Assembly (NCBI RefSeq): GCF_016919405.1
Contig: NZ_CP070354.1
Coordinates: 566,001 to 630,000, forward strand
Origin: Ensifer sp. PDNC004
GTDB taxonomy: Bacteria > Pseudomonadota > Alphaproteobacteria > Rhizobiales > Rhizobiaceae
DNA length: 64,000 bases
Direction of reading: 5' to 3'
The notes under the pieces were generated by a model. That model had not been told where the DNA came from, searched no databases, and was given only the letters and a program-made list of their open reading frames with translations. Both the position numbers and the translations under genes were made by a program. Shown here in pieces: positions 43,390 to 51,420 of the stretch; within the stretch, counting starts at the first letter, position 1, and the number at the start of each line of letters is the position of its first letter.

Positions 43390-43967
43390 TCAGTAGGCGA
43401 TCACCTTGACGTCAGCTGCAGCCAGACGGCGATAGAGCCGGCCGCGTCGCCTGATTGGCCACCAGTCGTAGAGAAAAATCTCAAGCGCCCTCTAGTTTGC
43501 CACCCAAACCGAAGATGACCAGGCTTTCACTGGCGACAGAGCGTGCCCTCACCCGACAGATTGGCCACGAGCTGGCTTGCGATCAAGCTGAACGCGAGGA
43601 TCGGCACGCCGATGAATAAGGCGCGCCGCCCCTCCCTTAAGAGCTGCCGCAACTCGCGACTGGCTTGCTTGTCACGGCTTTCAAAATTATAGCGCATCGC
43701 GTCCTGGACAATACGCGTCGAAGCCATGTCAGCTTCTCCCGACGGCAACTGCACGACGATCGCAATTGCTTGATCATTGGGGGGCGTCCTCCGCCAATCG
43801 ACAATGAAACGCTCGGCGTCCTCGTCCAAATCGCGCTCATGAAACGGTGTGGGATCGAGCGAATTGAAGAGCCGAGCAAGTTGGTCGATGCGGATCGGGA
43901 TCGTATGGCGTCCGCCGGTTGATGATCTCGTGTCCAACGTACGTGCTCCACACTTCGCCGCTGGCAT
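43390..43967 (-). pseudogene. Decayed gene for a conserved membrane protein of unknown function
   Basis: The first frame (43967 to 43527) reads IPIRIDQLARLFNSLDPTPF, HERDLDEDAERFIVDW, and a TM segment ALFIGVPILAFSLIASQLV, then stops early. A second frame continues with SVASESLVIFG, and a third with VWVAN-stop-RALEIFLYDWWPIRRRG and LYRRLAAADVKVIAY. In order these make one protein interrupted by two frameshifts near 43530 and 43490 and by a TAG where a tryptophan is expected. It begins 10 nt after the beta-CASP gene and was probably the third gene of that operon. Confidence 0.7.
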
Positions 43968-43977
43968 GCGGAAGGGG

Positions 43978-45579
43978 TCAAGCGTCCTCGTTTAGTGCCC
44001 GCCGCACGCGGCGAATGACCACGGCCCGGGCTTTGTCGTCGGCTGCTTTTGCCAATTCCGCTTGCAAGTCGAGTACCAGCGATTGCAGATCGTTGTTCCA
44101 GTCCATCCGCCCCGCGCGAAGTGGATCGATGCGTGGCGGGGCGACGCCTTCAACTATCTCGACGGCTCCCTTCGCTTCCAGTCGGAACGAGGCATCCAAA
44201 CGGGGACGAACCACCTTGTCCGGTCGAAGGAACGTCTGAAGCCGCTGTCTCATTCCCTCCAGAGCCGCATCCTCCCCATGCACAAGAAAGACCCCGGCGC
44301 CGATCGGCTCGCGCGCCTGCACCCATTCTGCCAGCTCCCTGCCATCGGCATGCCCGCTATAAATATCCAGCTTCCTGATGCGTGCACGGACGCGTATGTC
44401 CTCGCCTTGGATGCGCACCACCGAGGCCCCGTCCTCAAGAATGCGTCCCAAGGTACCGGCGGCCTGGTAACCGACAAGGAGCACGGTCCCCTCGTCTCGC
44501 CAAAGCCAGTTCTTCAGGCGATGCCTTATGCGACCGGCCTCACACATTCCGCTGGCGGCAATCACGATGTGAAAGCCTTTCATGAAATCGATTGCTTTCG
44601 ATTGCTCCGGGGTCTCGGTGAAACGCACGTTCTTCGCTTGAAGGGCCTTGGCAAGCAGCTCCCCGTTCTCCAGTTCCCGCGCATGCCGTCGAAAAATTTC
44701 GCTCGCGCGTGTCGCCAGAGGCGAGTCGATGACGATCGGACATCTCTCGATTTTGCCGGTATCCATTAGATAAACGAGATCTGTGAGAAGCTCCTGAGTT
44801 CGTTCCACCGCGAAGGATGGAACGATCAAGGCGCCGTTTGGATGGGTCGCCTCCATGACCACCGTACGCAAAATGCGCCGTCTGGTTTCGTCGGTTGCAT
44901 CTTCGCGCTCGACGTCGCCGTAGGTGCTCTCGCAAACGATATAGTCCCAGCCGGTCGGCGCGGCCGCGTCGTATTGCAGAAGCTTGTGACGTGGGCCGAT
45001 GTCTCCGGAAAAGAGCAATCGGAGAGGCGTCGGTGCCGTGTCGAGCTCGACTTCGACGGACGCCGAACCGAGCAGGTGACCCGCATTCCAGAACCGAAAC
45101 CGTATTCCCTCGGCCGCCGTCTCCCATTTGCCAAGCAGAACTTGCCTGAAGAGCGTGACCGCCGCTGCTGCATCATGGGCATCGTAAATTGGCGTCACAG
45201 GTTGCCGCCCGCGTCTGAGGTTTCGGCGGTTGAGCTGATCGACTTCACTTTCCTGAATATGCGCGGAGTCTGGCAGCATGACGGAACACAGATCGGCCGT
45301 GCCCGGCGTTGCGAAAATCGGGCCGCCGTACCCAAGTTTGGCGAGCTTCGGCAAGAGGCCGGAGTGGTCGATGTGCGCATGCGTCAGGATCACAGCGTCG
45401 ATGCTGTCGACATCGAAGGGCAACGGACGATAGTTGAGTTCTTTTTCGGTCTTCGACCCTTGAAACAGCCCGCAATCGATCAGAACCTTCGTTTCGCCGA
45501 ACTCAAGCAGGTGGCAGGAACCGGTGACGGTGCCTGCGGCCCCGTGAAAATGAAGGAGCGGTTGAGTATTCATCGACAT
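43978..45579 (-). CDS. MBL-fold beta-CASP hydrolase (RNase/CPSF-like)
   Basis: A 533-residue metallo-beta-lactamase/beta-CASP protein. It has the active-site motifs HAHIDHSG (motif 2), GHLLGSASVE (motif 3), FSGDIG (motif 4), beta-CASP segments VPSFAVERTQEL and ASGMCEAGRI, and the C-terminal RMK-type DIYSGHADG. Relatives are RNA or DNA endo/exonucleases (YSH1/CPSF73-like). Starts at 45579 and 45573 are both possible. It follows the carbamoyltransferase-like gene by 66 nt on the same strand and shares its FNR-type box. Likely an RNase shaping message turnover in low oxygen. Confidence 0.9.
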   Translation of the reverse strand: MSMNTQPLLHFHGAAGTVTGSCHLLEFGETKVLIDCGLFQGSKTEKELNYRPLPFDVDSIDAVILTHAHIDHSGLLPKLAKLGYGGPIFATPGTADLCSVMLPDSAHIQESEVDQLNRRNLRRGRQPVTPIYDAHDAAAAVTLFRQVLLGKWETAAEGIRFRFWNAGHLLGSASVEVELDTAPTPLRLLFSGDIGPRHKLLQYDAAAPTGWDYIVCESTYGDVEREDATDETRRRILRTVVMEATHPNGALIVPSFAVERTQELLTDLVYLMDTGKIERCPIVIDSPLATRASEIFRRHARELENGELLAKALQAKNVRFTETPEQSKAIDFMKGFHIVIAASGMCEAGRIRHRLKNWLWRDEGTVLLVGYQAAGTLGRILEDGASVVRIQGEDIRVRARIRKLDIYSGHADGRELAEWVQAREPIGAGVFLVHGEDAALEGMRQRLQTFLRPDKVVRPRLDASFRLEAKGAVEIVEGVAPPRIDPLRAGRMDWNNDLQSLVLDLQAELAKAADDKARAVVIRRVRRALNEDA

Positions 45580-45645
45580 GTGCCTTGTTCTGATTGCGGG
45601 GTCATGTGCCATGAAAGGTCTTCCGTTCAGTCGCAAGTCTGTAGA

Positions 45646-46668
45646 TTAGGCCGGCGGCTCTGATGGGCCCCGTCGGTCGGCAAGTGTCGCCACAAGAAGC
45701 GCCTTGGCTGCATGCATGCGATTTTCAGCCTGATCGAAGACGATCGAGGATTTGGATTCAAACACACCGTCGCACACTTCCATGCATTCGACGCCGAAAC
45801 GCTTGGCGATACGGGCGCCCGCCTCGTCTTCCCGGCAATGCCAGGCGGGAAGACTGTGCATCAGCTTCGTTTGTGGGTTATCGGTCGCCTCCATAACATT
45901 CTCTCTGACGGCAAAGGGCGCAAGCTGTCTCACCCGTTCGGCCCAACGCACGTCCGTGTCGCCAAACCACGGCGCCGTGCAGATAAAGTCTGCCCCGAGA
46001 ATACCGGTGCCGACGTGCTCAAGTACCGCTATCCTGCCGCCGCTATCCCTTGCAGCCGAAGTCACATTTTCAATGAAGGACGCCTCCGGCCAGAAACTCG
46101 GCGGTGAAACGATGCGAAGGTCGATGCCGAGTTTTGAGGAAGCCACGGCCAGTGATCGAGCGACGTTGCTGCGTCCATCCCCAAGGAAGGCCACGATCAT
46201 GCCATCGAGAGGCTTCTCACTGCATTCCTGCATCGTCACGAGGTCGGCCAAAGTCTGGGTGGGGTGTGACGTGTCGGTCCCTCCATTCAAGACGGGCACA
46301 CACGCCCATTTGGCGACCTCTTCGACGACGGATTGGGAACGCCCAATATATCCGATTGCATCATAAAGCCGGTCGAGAAAACGGGCCGTGTCCTTGATCG
46401 ATTCCCGATAGCGCGTGTGACCGGCTGATGGTCCGATCAAGGTCACGTTGGCACCTTGGTCGTAGGCAGCGACTTCAAAGGCCGCGCGCGTATGGATCGA
46501 ATCCTGTTCGCATAACAGAACGACGTTCCTGGTGCTCAGTTGCTTGAGCTCGGTTCCACTCCGCCTTTCTTCCTTGAGGGTGCCGGCAAGCCGAAGCAGA
46601 TAGTGGATTTCATCGGCAGTCAGGTCGTCAAGGGAAAGCACGCTACGACCACGAAGATCGATCGACAT
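45646..46668 (-). CDS. Ornithine-carbamoyltransferase-like protein with altered active site
   Basis: A 340-residue aspartate/ornithine carbamoyltransferase-fold protein. Retained are SHPTQTLADL and the overall length. The carbamoyl-phosphate motif STRTR is SIHTR, the ornithine-loop DVWVSMG is TAPWFGD, and MHCLPA is MHSLPA. These changes make normal ornithine transcarbamylase activity doubtful; a different amine substrate or a non-catalytic role is possible. The ATG at 46668 has AAGGAG 9 nt upstream; the longer frame overlaps the FNR-type box at 46733-46746. First gene of an operon with the beta-CASP hydrolase. Confidence 0.85.
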   Translation of the reverse strand: MSIDLRGRSVLSLDDLTADEIHYLLRLAGTLKEERRSGTELKQLSTRNVVLLCEQDSIHTRAAFEVAAYDQGANVTLIGPSAGHTRYRESIKDTARFLDRLYDAIGYIGRSQSVVEEVAKWACVPVLNGGTDTSHPTQTLADLVTMQECSEKPLDGMIVAFLGDGRSNVARSLAVASSKLGIDLRIVSPPSFWPEASFIENVTSAARDSGGRIAVLEHVGTGILGADFICTAPWFGDTDVRWAERVRQLAPFAVRENVMEATDNPQTKLMHSLPAWHCREDEAGARIAKRFGVECMEVCDGVFESKSSIVFDQAENRMHAAKALLVATLADRRGPSEPPA

Positions 46669-46732
46669 GGCGCATTCTCCTTTTTGGGCGCGCTCCTTAA
46701 GATAAATAAAAGACAGATATCCGCTACCGGCA

Positions 46733-46746
46733 TTGATGCTCGTCAA
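46733..46746. promoter_or_regulatory. FNR/FixK-type box TTGATGCTCGTCAA
   Basis: Exact TTGA-N6-TCAA palindrome centred 71.5 nt upstream of the carbamoyltransferase-like start (minus strand). It could also serve the plus-strand gene at 46885, 145 nt away. Confidence 0.75.
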
Positions 46747-46884
46747 TGACGGCTCGCCTGCCGACGGGAAAACTCACTTCATAATGCCATGCCGCCATAA
46801 TCGGGGAGAGCCTACAGTCGTGCGGCACAAAGCTCTGGACCCGGCCGGCTCTTTAATTCCGACTGACTCATCGGGAAGGATATC

Positions 46885-47316
46885 ATGGCTTGCGCCTATG
46901 CCGTCGCCCCAATCAAAGCATCACAGGTCGAACGGGCCTATTTCCTGATCGGCGCGGTGGGCTACGACGTCGACCCTTGTGCATGGCGGCAGGTCTGTGC
47001 AGCGGCGCTCATGCGCAGACACCCCTCCCCCTTTGTCAAGGAGATTGCGGTTGTCGAGGATTCGCTCGGCTACATCAGGGGGATCGCCATATTGCGCGTG
47101 AGGCATCATGAAAGACTGGGCCGCCACCTCTCGGTGCCCGTCTTTGTCGTAGCCAGCGCCGGCGATCCGCGCGGTGTCTGCGACGCCCTGCTCGAATATT
47201 TGAGACTAGCGGCATTCAACAGGCATTGCCGCGCCATTCATGTCGCAAGTCTTGCGCCGGACAGGTGGCCGGGTGCGGACGGAGAGGTCGACGGAATAAT
47301 CATACCGCTGCGTTGA
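46885..47316 (+). CDS. GNAT-like protein, tentative
   Basis: A 143-residue soluble protein. The order of elements (VKEIAVVEDSLGYIRGIAIL, then SVPVFVVASAGDPRGVCDALLEYLR, then HCRAIHVASL) resembles a diverged GNAT acetyltransferase, but the acetyl-CoA Q/RxxGxG/A loop is not convincing (AGDPRGVCDAL). AGGA 6 nt before the ATG supports the start. It lies between the carbamoyltransferase operon and a response regulator. Function is unknown. Confidence 0.6.
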   Translation: MACAYAVAPIKASQVERAYFLIGAVGYDVDPCAWRQVCAAALMRRHPSPFVKEIAVVEDSLGYIRGIAILRVRHHERLGRHLSVPVFVVASAGDPRGVCDALLEYLRLAAFNRHCRAIHVASLAPDRWPGADGEVDGIIIPLR

Positions 47317-47350
47317 AATCTCCAGTGAGCGTCATCGATAGGCGACAGCC

Positions 47351-48091
47351 CTAAGCGTTCTGTTTCACGGTGCGCGCACTGAATACATAGCCCACTCCGC
47401 GGACGGACTTGATGAACTCGGGACGGCGGGGGTCTCTCTCGATCTTCCTGCGTAACCGCGCTATCTGGGCGTCGATTACGCGGTCGAAGGCCTCCAGCGA
47501 TCTGCCGCGCGTCAAATCCATCAACATATCCCTATTGAGGACGCGGCCGGCATGTCTCACGAGAGTGCACAGCATGTCGAACTCGGCCGTTGTCAAGGCG
47601 ATCTCGCGACCGTCTTCAGATGTCAACCGACGACGGGAAACGTCGAGGCGCAAGCCTTCGAAACAGAAGGTTTCGCTTGTTTCATTCTCCTGAATCGACA
47701 CGACTCTAGGTCGATGACGGCGAAGTGCACCTCTTACGCGTGCCAGAACCTCACGAAGGTGGAATGGCTTCGTGACATAGTCGTCGGCCCCGATTTCCAG
47801 GCCAACCACACGATCAACCACGTCGTCCCGGCCGGTCAGCATGATGATGGGAATATCGGAATGGGCGCGAAGCTCACGGGCGAGCGACAGCCCATCCTCT
47901 CCAGGGAGCCCCAGATCGAGCAAAACGATGTCCACATGGGCCTTATCGAGCCTGTCTCGCATTTCGCGGCCATCACCGGCAAGGCTAACCCGATAGCCTT
48001 CCCCTTCGAAGTAGCGTGACAACATCTGCCTTATGCGTGGATCGTCGTCCACAACCAGAACGAGTTCCGGCTCGCTTCTAGCGTTTGCCAT
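47351..48091 (-). CDS. OmpR-family response regulator (orphan)
   Basis: A 246-residue regulator with receiver acidic pocket D15-D17, phospho-acceptor D59 (VLLDLGLPGEDG), the switch segment MLTGRDDVVDRV, lysine in VTKPF, and a winged helix with VIDAQIARLRRKIE. No kinase is adjacent. It is divergent from the FixK-like regulator, with 138 nt between start codons, so the two may control each other. Target genes are unknown. No exact FNR-type box lies in the shared spacer. Confidence 0.92.
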   Translation of the reverse strand: MANARSEPELVLVVDDDPRIRQMLSRYFEGEGYRVSLAGDGREMRDRLDKAHVDIVLLDLGLPGEDGLSLARELRAHSDIPIIMLTGRDDVVDRVVGLEIGADDYVTKPFHLREVLARVRGALRRHRPRVVSIQENETSETFCFEGLRLDVSRRRLTSEDGREIALTTAEFDMLCTLVRHAGRVLNRDMLMDLTRGRSLEAFDRVIDAQIARLRRKIERDPRRPEFIKSVRGVGYVFSARTVKQNA

Positions 48092-48228
48092 ACCTTTCCC
48101 CGAAGTTGGTCCACCGACATGCTGTTACATTCCGTTACACTATAGCACTATTTGTGGCAGATGCGTCGATGCCGGTTCACGCTCGGATGTTGAAATCCTC
48201 TACTCAGCGCCAGATGGAGGATGCGCGA

Positions 48229-48969
48229 ATGACCCTTCAATCAGTTGCTATCAATGGCGGTCTTGGAGCGTTGGAGTGCTCTCCTGCTGTCCCGGATCTA
48301 TCGTCGGTCTTCAGCTTCCAGCCGATCGTCGAAGCTGCGCCGGGTCAGGCGGTGTTTTGGGAAGGGGACGATGCCGGTTATGTTTTTCAGGTCGAAGACG
48401 GCATGCTGCGCGCATTGCGGCTGCTAACCGATGGTCGCCGGGTCATTGTCGGCTTCCTGCATCCCGGTGATCTCCTCGGCGTTTCTCTCAAGGACCGCTA
48501 TCTCTATACTGTCGAAGCGATAACCGAGGTGAGATTGCGGCGATATCCCCGCCGTCGCTTTGAAGACGAAGTGGCTCGTCAGCCGCACCTTCGAAACCAG
48601 CTGTTTTCCAAGCTATGCGATGAAATGACAGCGGCCCAGGACCAGGCGGTGCTGCTGTCGCGACGTAGCGCCGACGAGAAGGTTGCCAACTTCCTGCTTC
48701 TTATGGCGAAAAACCGGGACGGCGCAGCCACGGATCTCGTCGATCTACCGATGACGCGGCTCGATATTGCGGACTACTTGAACATGACAATCGAAACGGT
48801 ATCTCGAACCATAACGAAATTTGCAGGCATGGGCATCATCGCTGCGCCCGACCGGCGCTCGATCATCGTCTTGAAAAGACATATGCTTCAATCCATCGCG
48901 GATGGCGACGGTTGCGATCTTCGCCCAGATGCGATGTCGAATAGAGTTAGGCGAACTGATCTCGCCTGA
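48229..48969 (+). CDS. Crp/Fnr-family regulator of the FixK type
   Basis: A 246-residue regulator: cNMP-binding-like beta-roll (about 30-130, VFWEGDDAGYVFQVEDGMLR), dimer helix, and a winged helix with DIADYLNMTIETVSRTITKF. Recognition residues E189, S192 and R193 are those that read TTGA half-sites in FNR/FixK. There is no FNR-like cysteine cluster, only C17 in the N-terminal region, so it should not sense oxygen directly. The start at 48229 has GGAGG 8 nt upstream. It is the obvious candidate to bind the TTGA-N6-TCAA boxes of this island; that link is inferred. Confidence 0.9.
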   Translation: MTLQSVAINGGLGALECSPAVPDLSSVFSFQPIVEAAPGQAVFWEGDDAGYVFQVEDGMLRALRLLTDGRRVIVGFLHPGDLLGVSLKDRYLYTVEAITEVRLRRYPRRRFEDEVARQPHLRNQLFSKLCDEMTAAQDQAVLLSRRSADEKVANFLLLMAKNRDGAATDLVDLPMTRLDIADYLNMTIETVSRTITKFAGMGIIAAPDRRSIIVLKRHMLQSIADGDGCDLRPDAMSNRVRRTDLA

Positions 48970-48983
48970 GAACGTGGCGGTTG

Positions 48984-49686
48984 ATGATAGCGCAAACTGT
49001 GGTCGGGAAAATCGTTGGTCTTCTTGAGGACGCGAATCTGATCGTCCATGGGACCGGCGGGCACGTCGGTCACTGGAGCAAGGGCTGCGAGCGACTTTAC
49101 GGTTGGCGCGAGGCTGACGCGCAAGGTGAGGTAGTTCACCACCTGCTTGAAACCTCATTCCCCGAGCCCATCGAGGACATCCACGCAAAAGTTCAACGAC
49201 ACGGGTCATGGTCCGGCGAACTGGCACAAAAGCGCAAGGATGAGAGCAAGGTCTTCGTTGCCAGCCTCTGGATCGGCCTCCATAGGCGTGGCAAAGGATC
49301 CACCGCCGGAGCGGGTCGCGCAAGGACACGAGACTATTCTCGTTGTCGAGGACGACGCCCGTGTACGCCGTATTGTGGTCGCGCGGCTTTTGGACGCGGG
49401 CTATGGCGTTGTGGAGGCCGGGTCCGGGGCTGAAGCGCTTCAGCGTCTCGCCGACCACCCGGAGATTTCTCTTGTGTTTACGGACATGGTGATGCCCGGC
49501 GGGATGACAGGCAACGAGCTTGCACACCACGTTCGAAGATTCCGCCCTGAGATGAAGATACTCGTGACATCGGGTGACGCCGCTCCGAGCCTTGCCAAAG
49601 AGAGGCTACCGGAAGGCGCCTCTTGGCTGCTCAAACCCTACACGGCGAGAAAACTCTCAAAACGTCTGCGAGAACTGCTCGATTGA
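48984..49686 (+). pseudogene. Collapsed hybrid sensor kinase: PAS segment fused out of frame to a receiver
   Basis: The first frame (48984 to about 49290) encodes a PAS domain: GHWSKGCERLYGWREADAQG, HGSWSGELAQKRKDESKVF, VASLWIGLHRR. The next frame (about 49287 to 49686) encodes PPPERVAQGHETILVVEDDA and a complete receiver with VFTDMVMPGG and LLKPYTARKL. The histidine-kinase core that joins these in hybrid kinases is absent and the two parts are in different frames, pointing to an internal deletion plus frameshift. The receiver could still be made on its own if reinitiation occurs. Confidence 0.7.
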
Positions 49687-49709
49687 TACCGTCACTTCAA
49701 CGGACAACA

Positions 49710-49723
49710 TTGCGGTACGTCAA
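49710..49723. promoter_or_regulatory. FixK-like site TTGCGGTACGTCAA
   Basis: Fits TTG-N8-CAA with one difference from the strict box. It lies 138 nt upstream of the next exact box and may be incidental or a distal site for the Usp gene. Confidence 0.3.
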
Positions 49724-49854
49724 GCGGATCGGTGCGGGTACAACCCTGCAAGCCACAAAGCGGCGAAATTGTGCCGGTTAAGCTTTTCCTACGACAACAT
49801 CTTCGATGTCCGCTCTCCCATTCGGGCCTTCCAGCTGAGCATCCCGAACACTCT

Positions 49855-49868
49855 TTGATTGCCGTCAA
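49855..49868. promoter_or_regulatory. FNR/FixK-type box TTGATTGCCGTCAA
   Basis: Exact palindrome centred 72.5 nt upstream of the Usp start at 49934. TAGATT at 49890-49895 is centred 31 nt away, the place expected for a -10 hexamer in a class II activated promoter. Confidence 0.82.
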
Positions 49869-49933
49869 TGCCGTTTGCCAAGAGGTGCGTAGATTGGCTG
49901 GTAGCTCAAACGTGAATTCGGGAGATTGGAGCT

Positions 49934-50767
49934 ATGACATACAAAACCGTACTATTGGTGGTCGATGCCGATAATTATGATCTCGATCTGAGAACCGCGG
50001 CAGACCTTTGCATGGCCGGAAGCGCACATCTGTCTGTTCTTCTGGTCAGACTTGCTGCCCCCGTGCCACTTGGCGACTATGCCGCGATGTCGGTTGCGTG
50101 GCTTGACGTGCGCGCACAGGATGCCGAGAAACTCGGCGATGCCGTTACGAATTCCCGCGCAACGCTGGAAGGCCTTGGTATCTCGTTTGAAGTCGAGGGC
50201 TGCTACCCGGAGGAAGCGTGGGTCGAGGATGACATCGGCGAGCGCGCACGTTACGCCGACATGACACTGATTGGATCAAGCCTCGAAGCGAGCTCCCGGC
50301 TTCGTTCGCACGCAATTGAAGGTGCGCTTTTTCGTTCGGCCCACCCAGTCCTTCTGTCGGGCAACCGCCAGTCGGTGACGTTAGCACCGAAAAAGATCCT
50401 GCTTGCATGGAACTCCACCATCGAAGCCGCCAGAGCCGCACGCGAAGCGCTTGAGATGATGAAGGCCGCTGACAGCGTCAACGTGGTACTGGTCGATCCC
50501 ACGGCGGCGCCGGCAAGAAACGGAGAGGAACCGGGAGCCGATGTTGCGACTTACCTCGCCAGACACGGCATTAGGGTCACCGTTGACAGGCTCCCGAGCT
50601 CAGGCCGTCAGATCCATGAGGTGTTGATGCAGCATGCGCTCGACACCTCGGTCGACCTGATCGTTATGGGTGCCTATGGCCATTCGCGGGTTCGCGAACG
50701 CATGTTCGGTGGTGTGACGAAAGCCATGATCGAGGCACCCGCAGTGCCGGTGTTGATGGTCCATTGA
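49934..50767 (+). CDS. Universal stress protein, tandem-domain length
   Basis: A 277-residue Usp, paralogous to 39145-39975. It has a diverged N-terminal half (YKTVLLVVDADNYDLDLR, DIGERARYADMTLIG) and a C-terminal half with EEPGADVATYLARHGI and the ATP motif GAYGHSRVRERMFGGVTKAM. GGAG lies 8 nt before the ATG. It has its own FNR-type box. It likely binds ATP and supports survival during oxygen-limited arrest. Confidence 0.92.
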   Translation: MTYKTVLLVVDADNYDLDLRTAADLCMAGSAHLSVLLVRLAAPVPLGDYAAMSVAWLDVRAQDAEKLGDAVTNSRATLEGLGISFEVEGCYPEEAWVEDDIGERARYADMTLIGSSLEASSRLRSHAIEGALFRSAHPVLLSGNRQSVTLAPKKILLAWNSTIEAARAAREALEMMKAADSVNVVLVDPTAAPARNGEEPGADVATYLARHGIRVTVDRLPSSGRQIHEVLMQHALDTSVDLIVMGAYGHSRVRERMFGGVTKAMIEAPAVPVLMVH

Positions 50768-50832
50768 ACCATCGAACACAAGAAACAACAGGTGCGCCGC
50801 CTGGGAGCGGCACACCTTTCAGTTTTCAAGCT

Positions 50833-51285
50833 TCAAGTCTCACTCTCACAGCACGCCCGCCCGGTCATTTCAAGGACATCAATACTGAAGAACAGGTGCG
50901 GATAATGACCGGATATTTCCTGCGGAGCGGGCTTCAGGCCGCCCGGTTCCCACCAATTTGCTCTCTTTTCGAGAAGCGACCAGGCGTGCAGGTACTCGCG
51001 GTGCCACTGACCTGTCGGGGCAAGTTCCTGATAGCGCCCGTATATCACGACGCTTTTCCACTCGTTTCCTGAAACTGCGTCTATCTGCAGGCAAACATTG
51101 GGATTTTTACGCATCCAATCGATCTTCCGACCAGGCATGGAAAATGCATAAAGGCAATTTCCGGCGTAAGCATAGGTGATCGGTACGACATAGGGCTTGT
51201 TGTTCTCGCAACAGGCAAGGCGCCCCACGCGGCTCTCCTGAACAAGGCTGCTGCAATCGTGACGGGACATTTCCTTGATGATCAT
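50833..51285 (-). CDS. Pyridoxamine 5'-phosphate-oxidase-fold flavoprotein
   Basis: A 150-residue split-barrel protein of the PNPOx-like superfamily: RVGRLACCENNKPYVVPITY, FSMPGRKIDWMRKNPNVCLQ, SVVIYGRYQEL. Such proteins bind FMN or F420-type cofactors, or heme, and reduce small molecules; the exact cofactor cannot be read. AAGGAGG lies 7 nt upstream of the ATG at 51285. The FNR-type box at 51341-51354 serves this gene and the divergent BON gene. A PNPOx-like protein (Rv3127 type) is also part of the DosR regulon. Confidence 0.85.
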   Translation of the reverse strand: MIIKEMSRHDCSSLVQESRVGRLACCENNKPYVVPITYAYAGNCLYAFSMPGRKIDWMRKNPNVCLQIDAVSGNEWKSVVIYGRYQELAPTGQWHREYLHAWSLLEKRANWWEPGGLKPAPQEISGHYPHLFFSIDVLEMTGRACCESET

Positions 51286-51340
51286 GATCCACCTCCTTGG
51301 GCGAATGTCTCAAGATTAGATCCATAAACTTCATCCCGCT

Positions 51341-51354
51341 TTGACGCCCCTCAA
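51341..51354. promoter_or_regulatory. FNR/FixK-type box TTGACGCCCCTCAA shared by PNPOx-fold and BON genes
   Basis: TTGA-N6-TCAA, centred 62.5 nt from the PNPOx start (minus) and 73.5 nt from the BON start (plus). Position 10 is C, the only box in the set without G or A there. Confidence 0.75.
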
Positions 51355-51420
51355 AGACCCGTATCCGGCGGAGGCGCATACTTCGTTGCAGACTGGATGA
51401 AGAAACCTTCGGAGGCCGTC

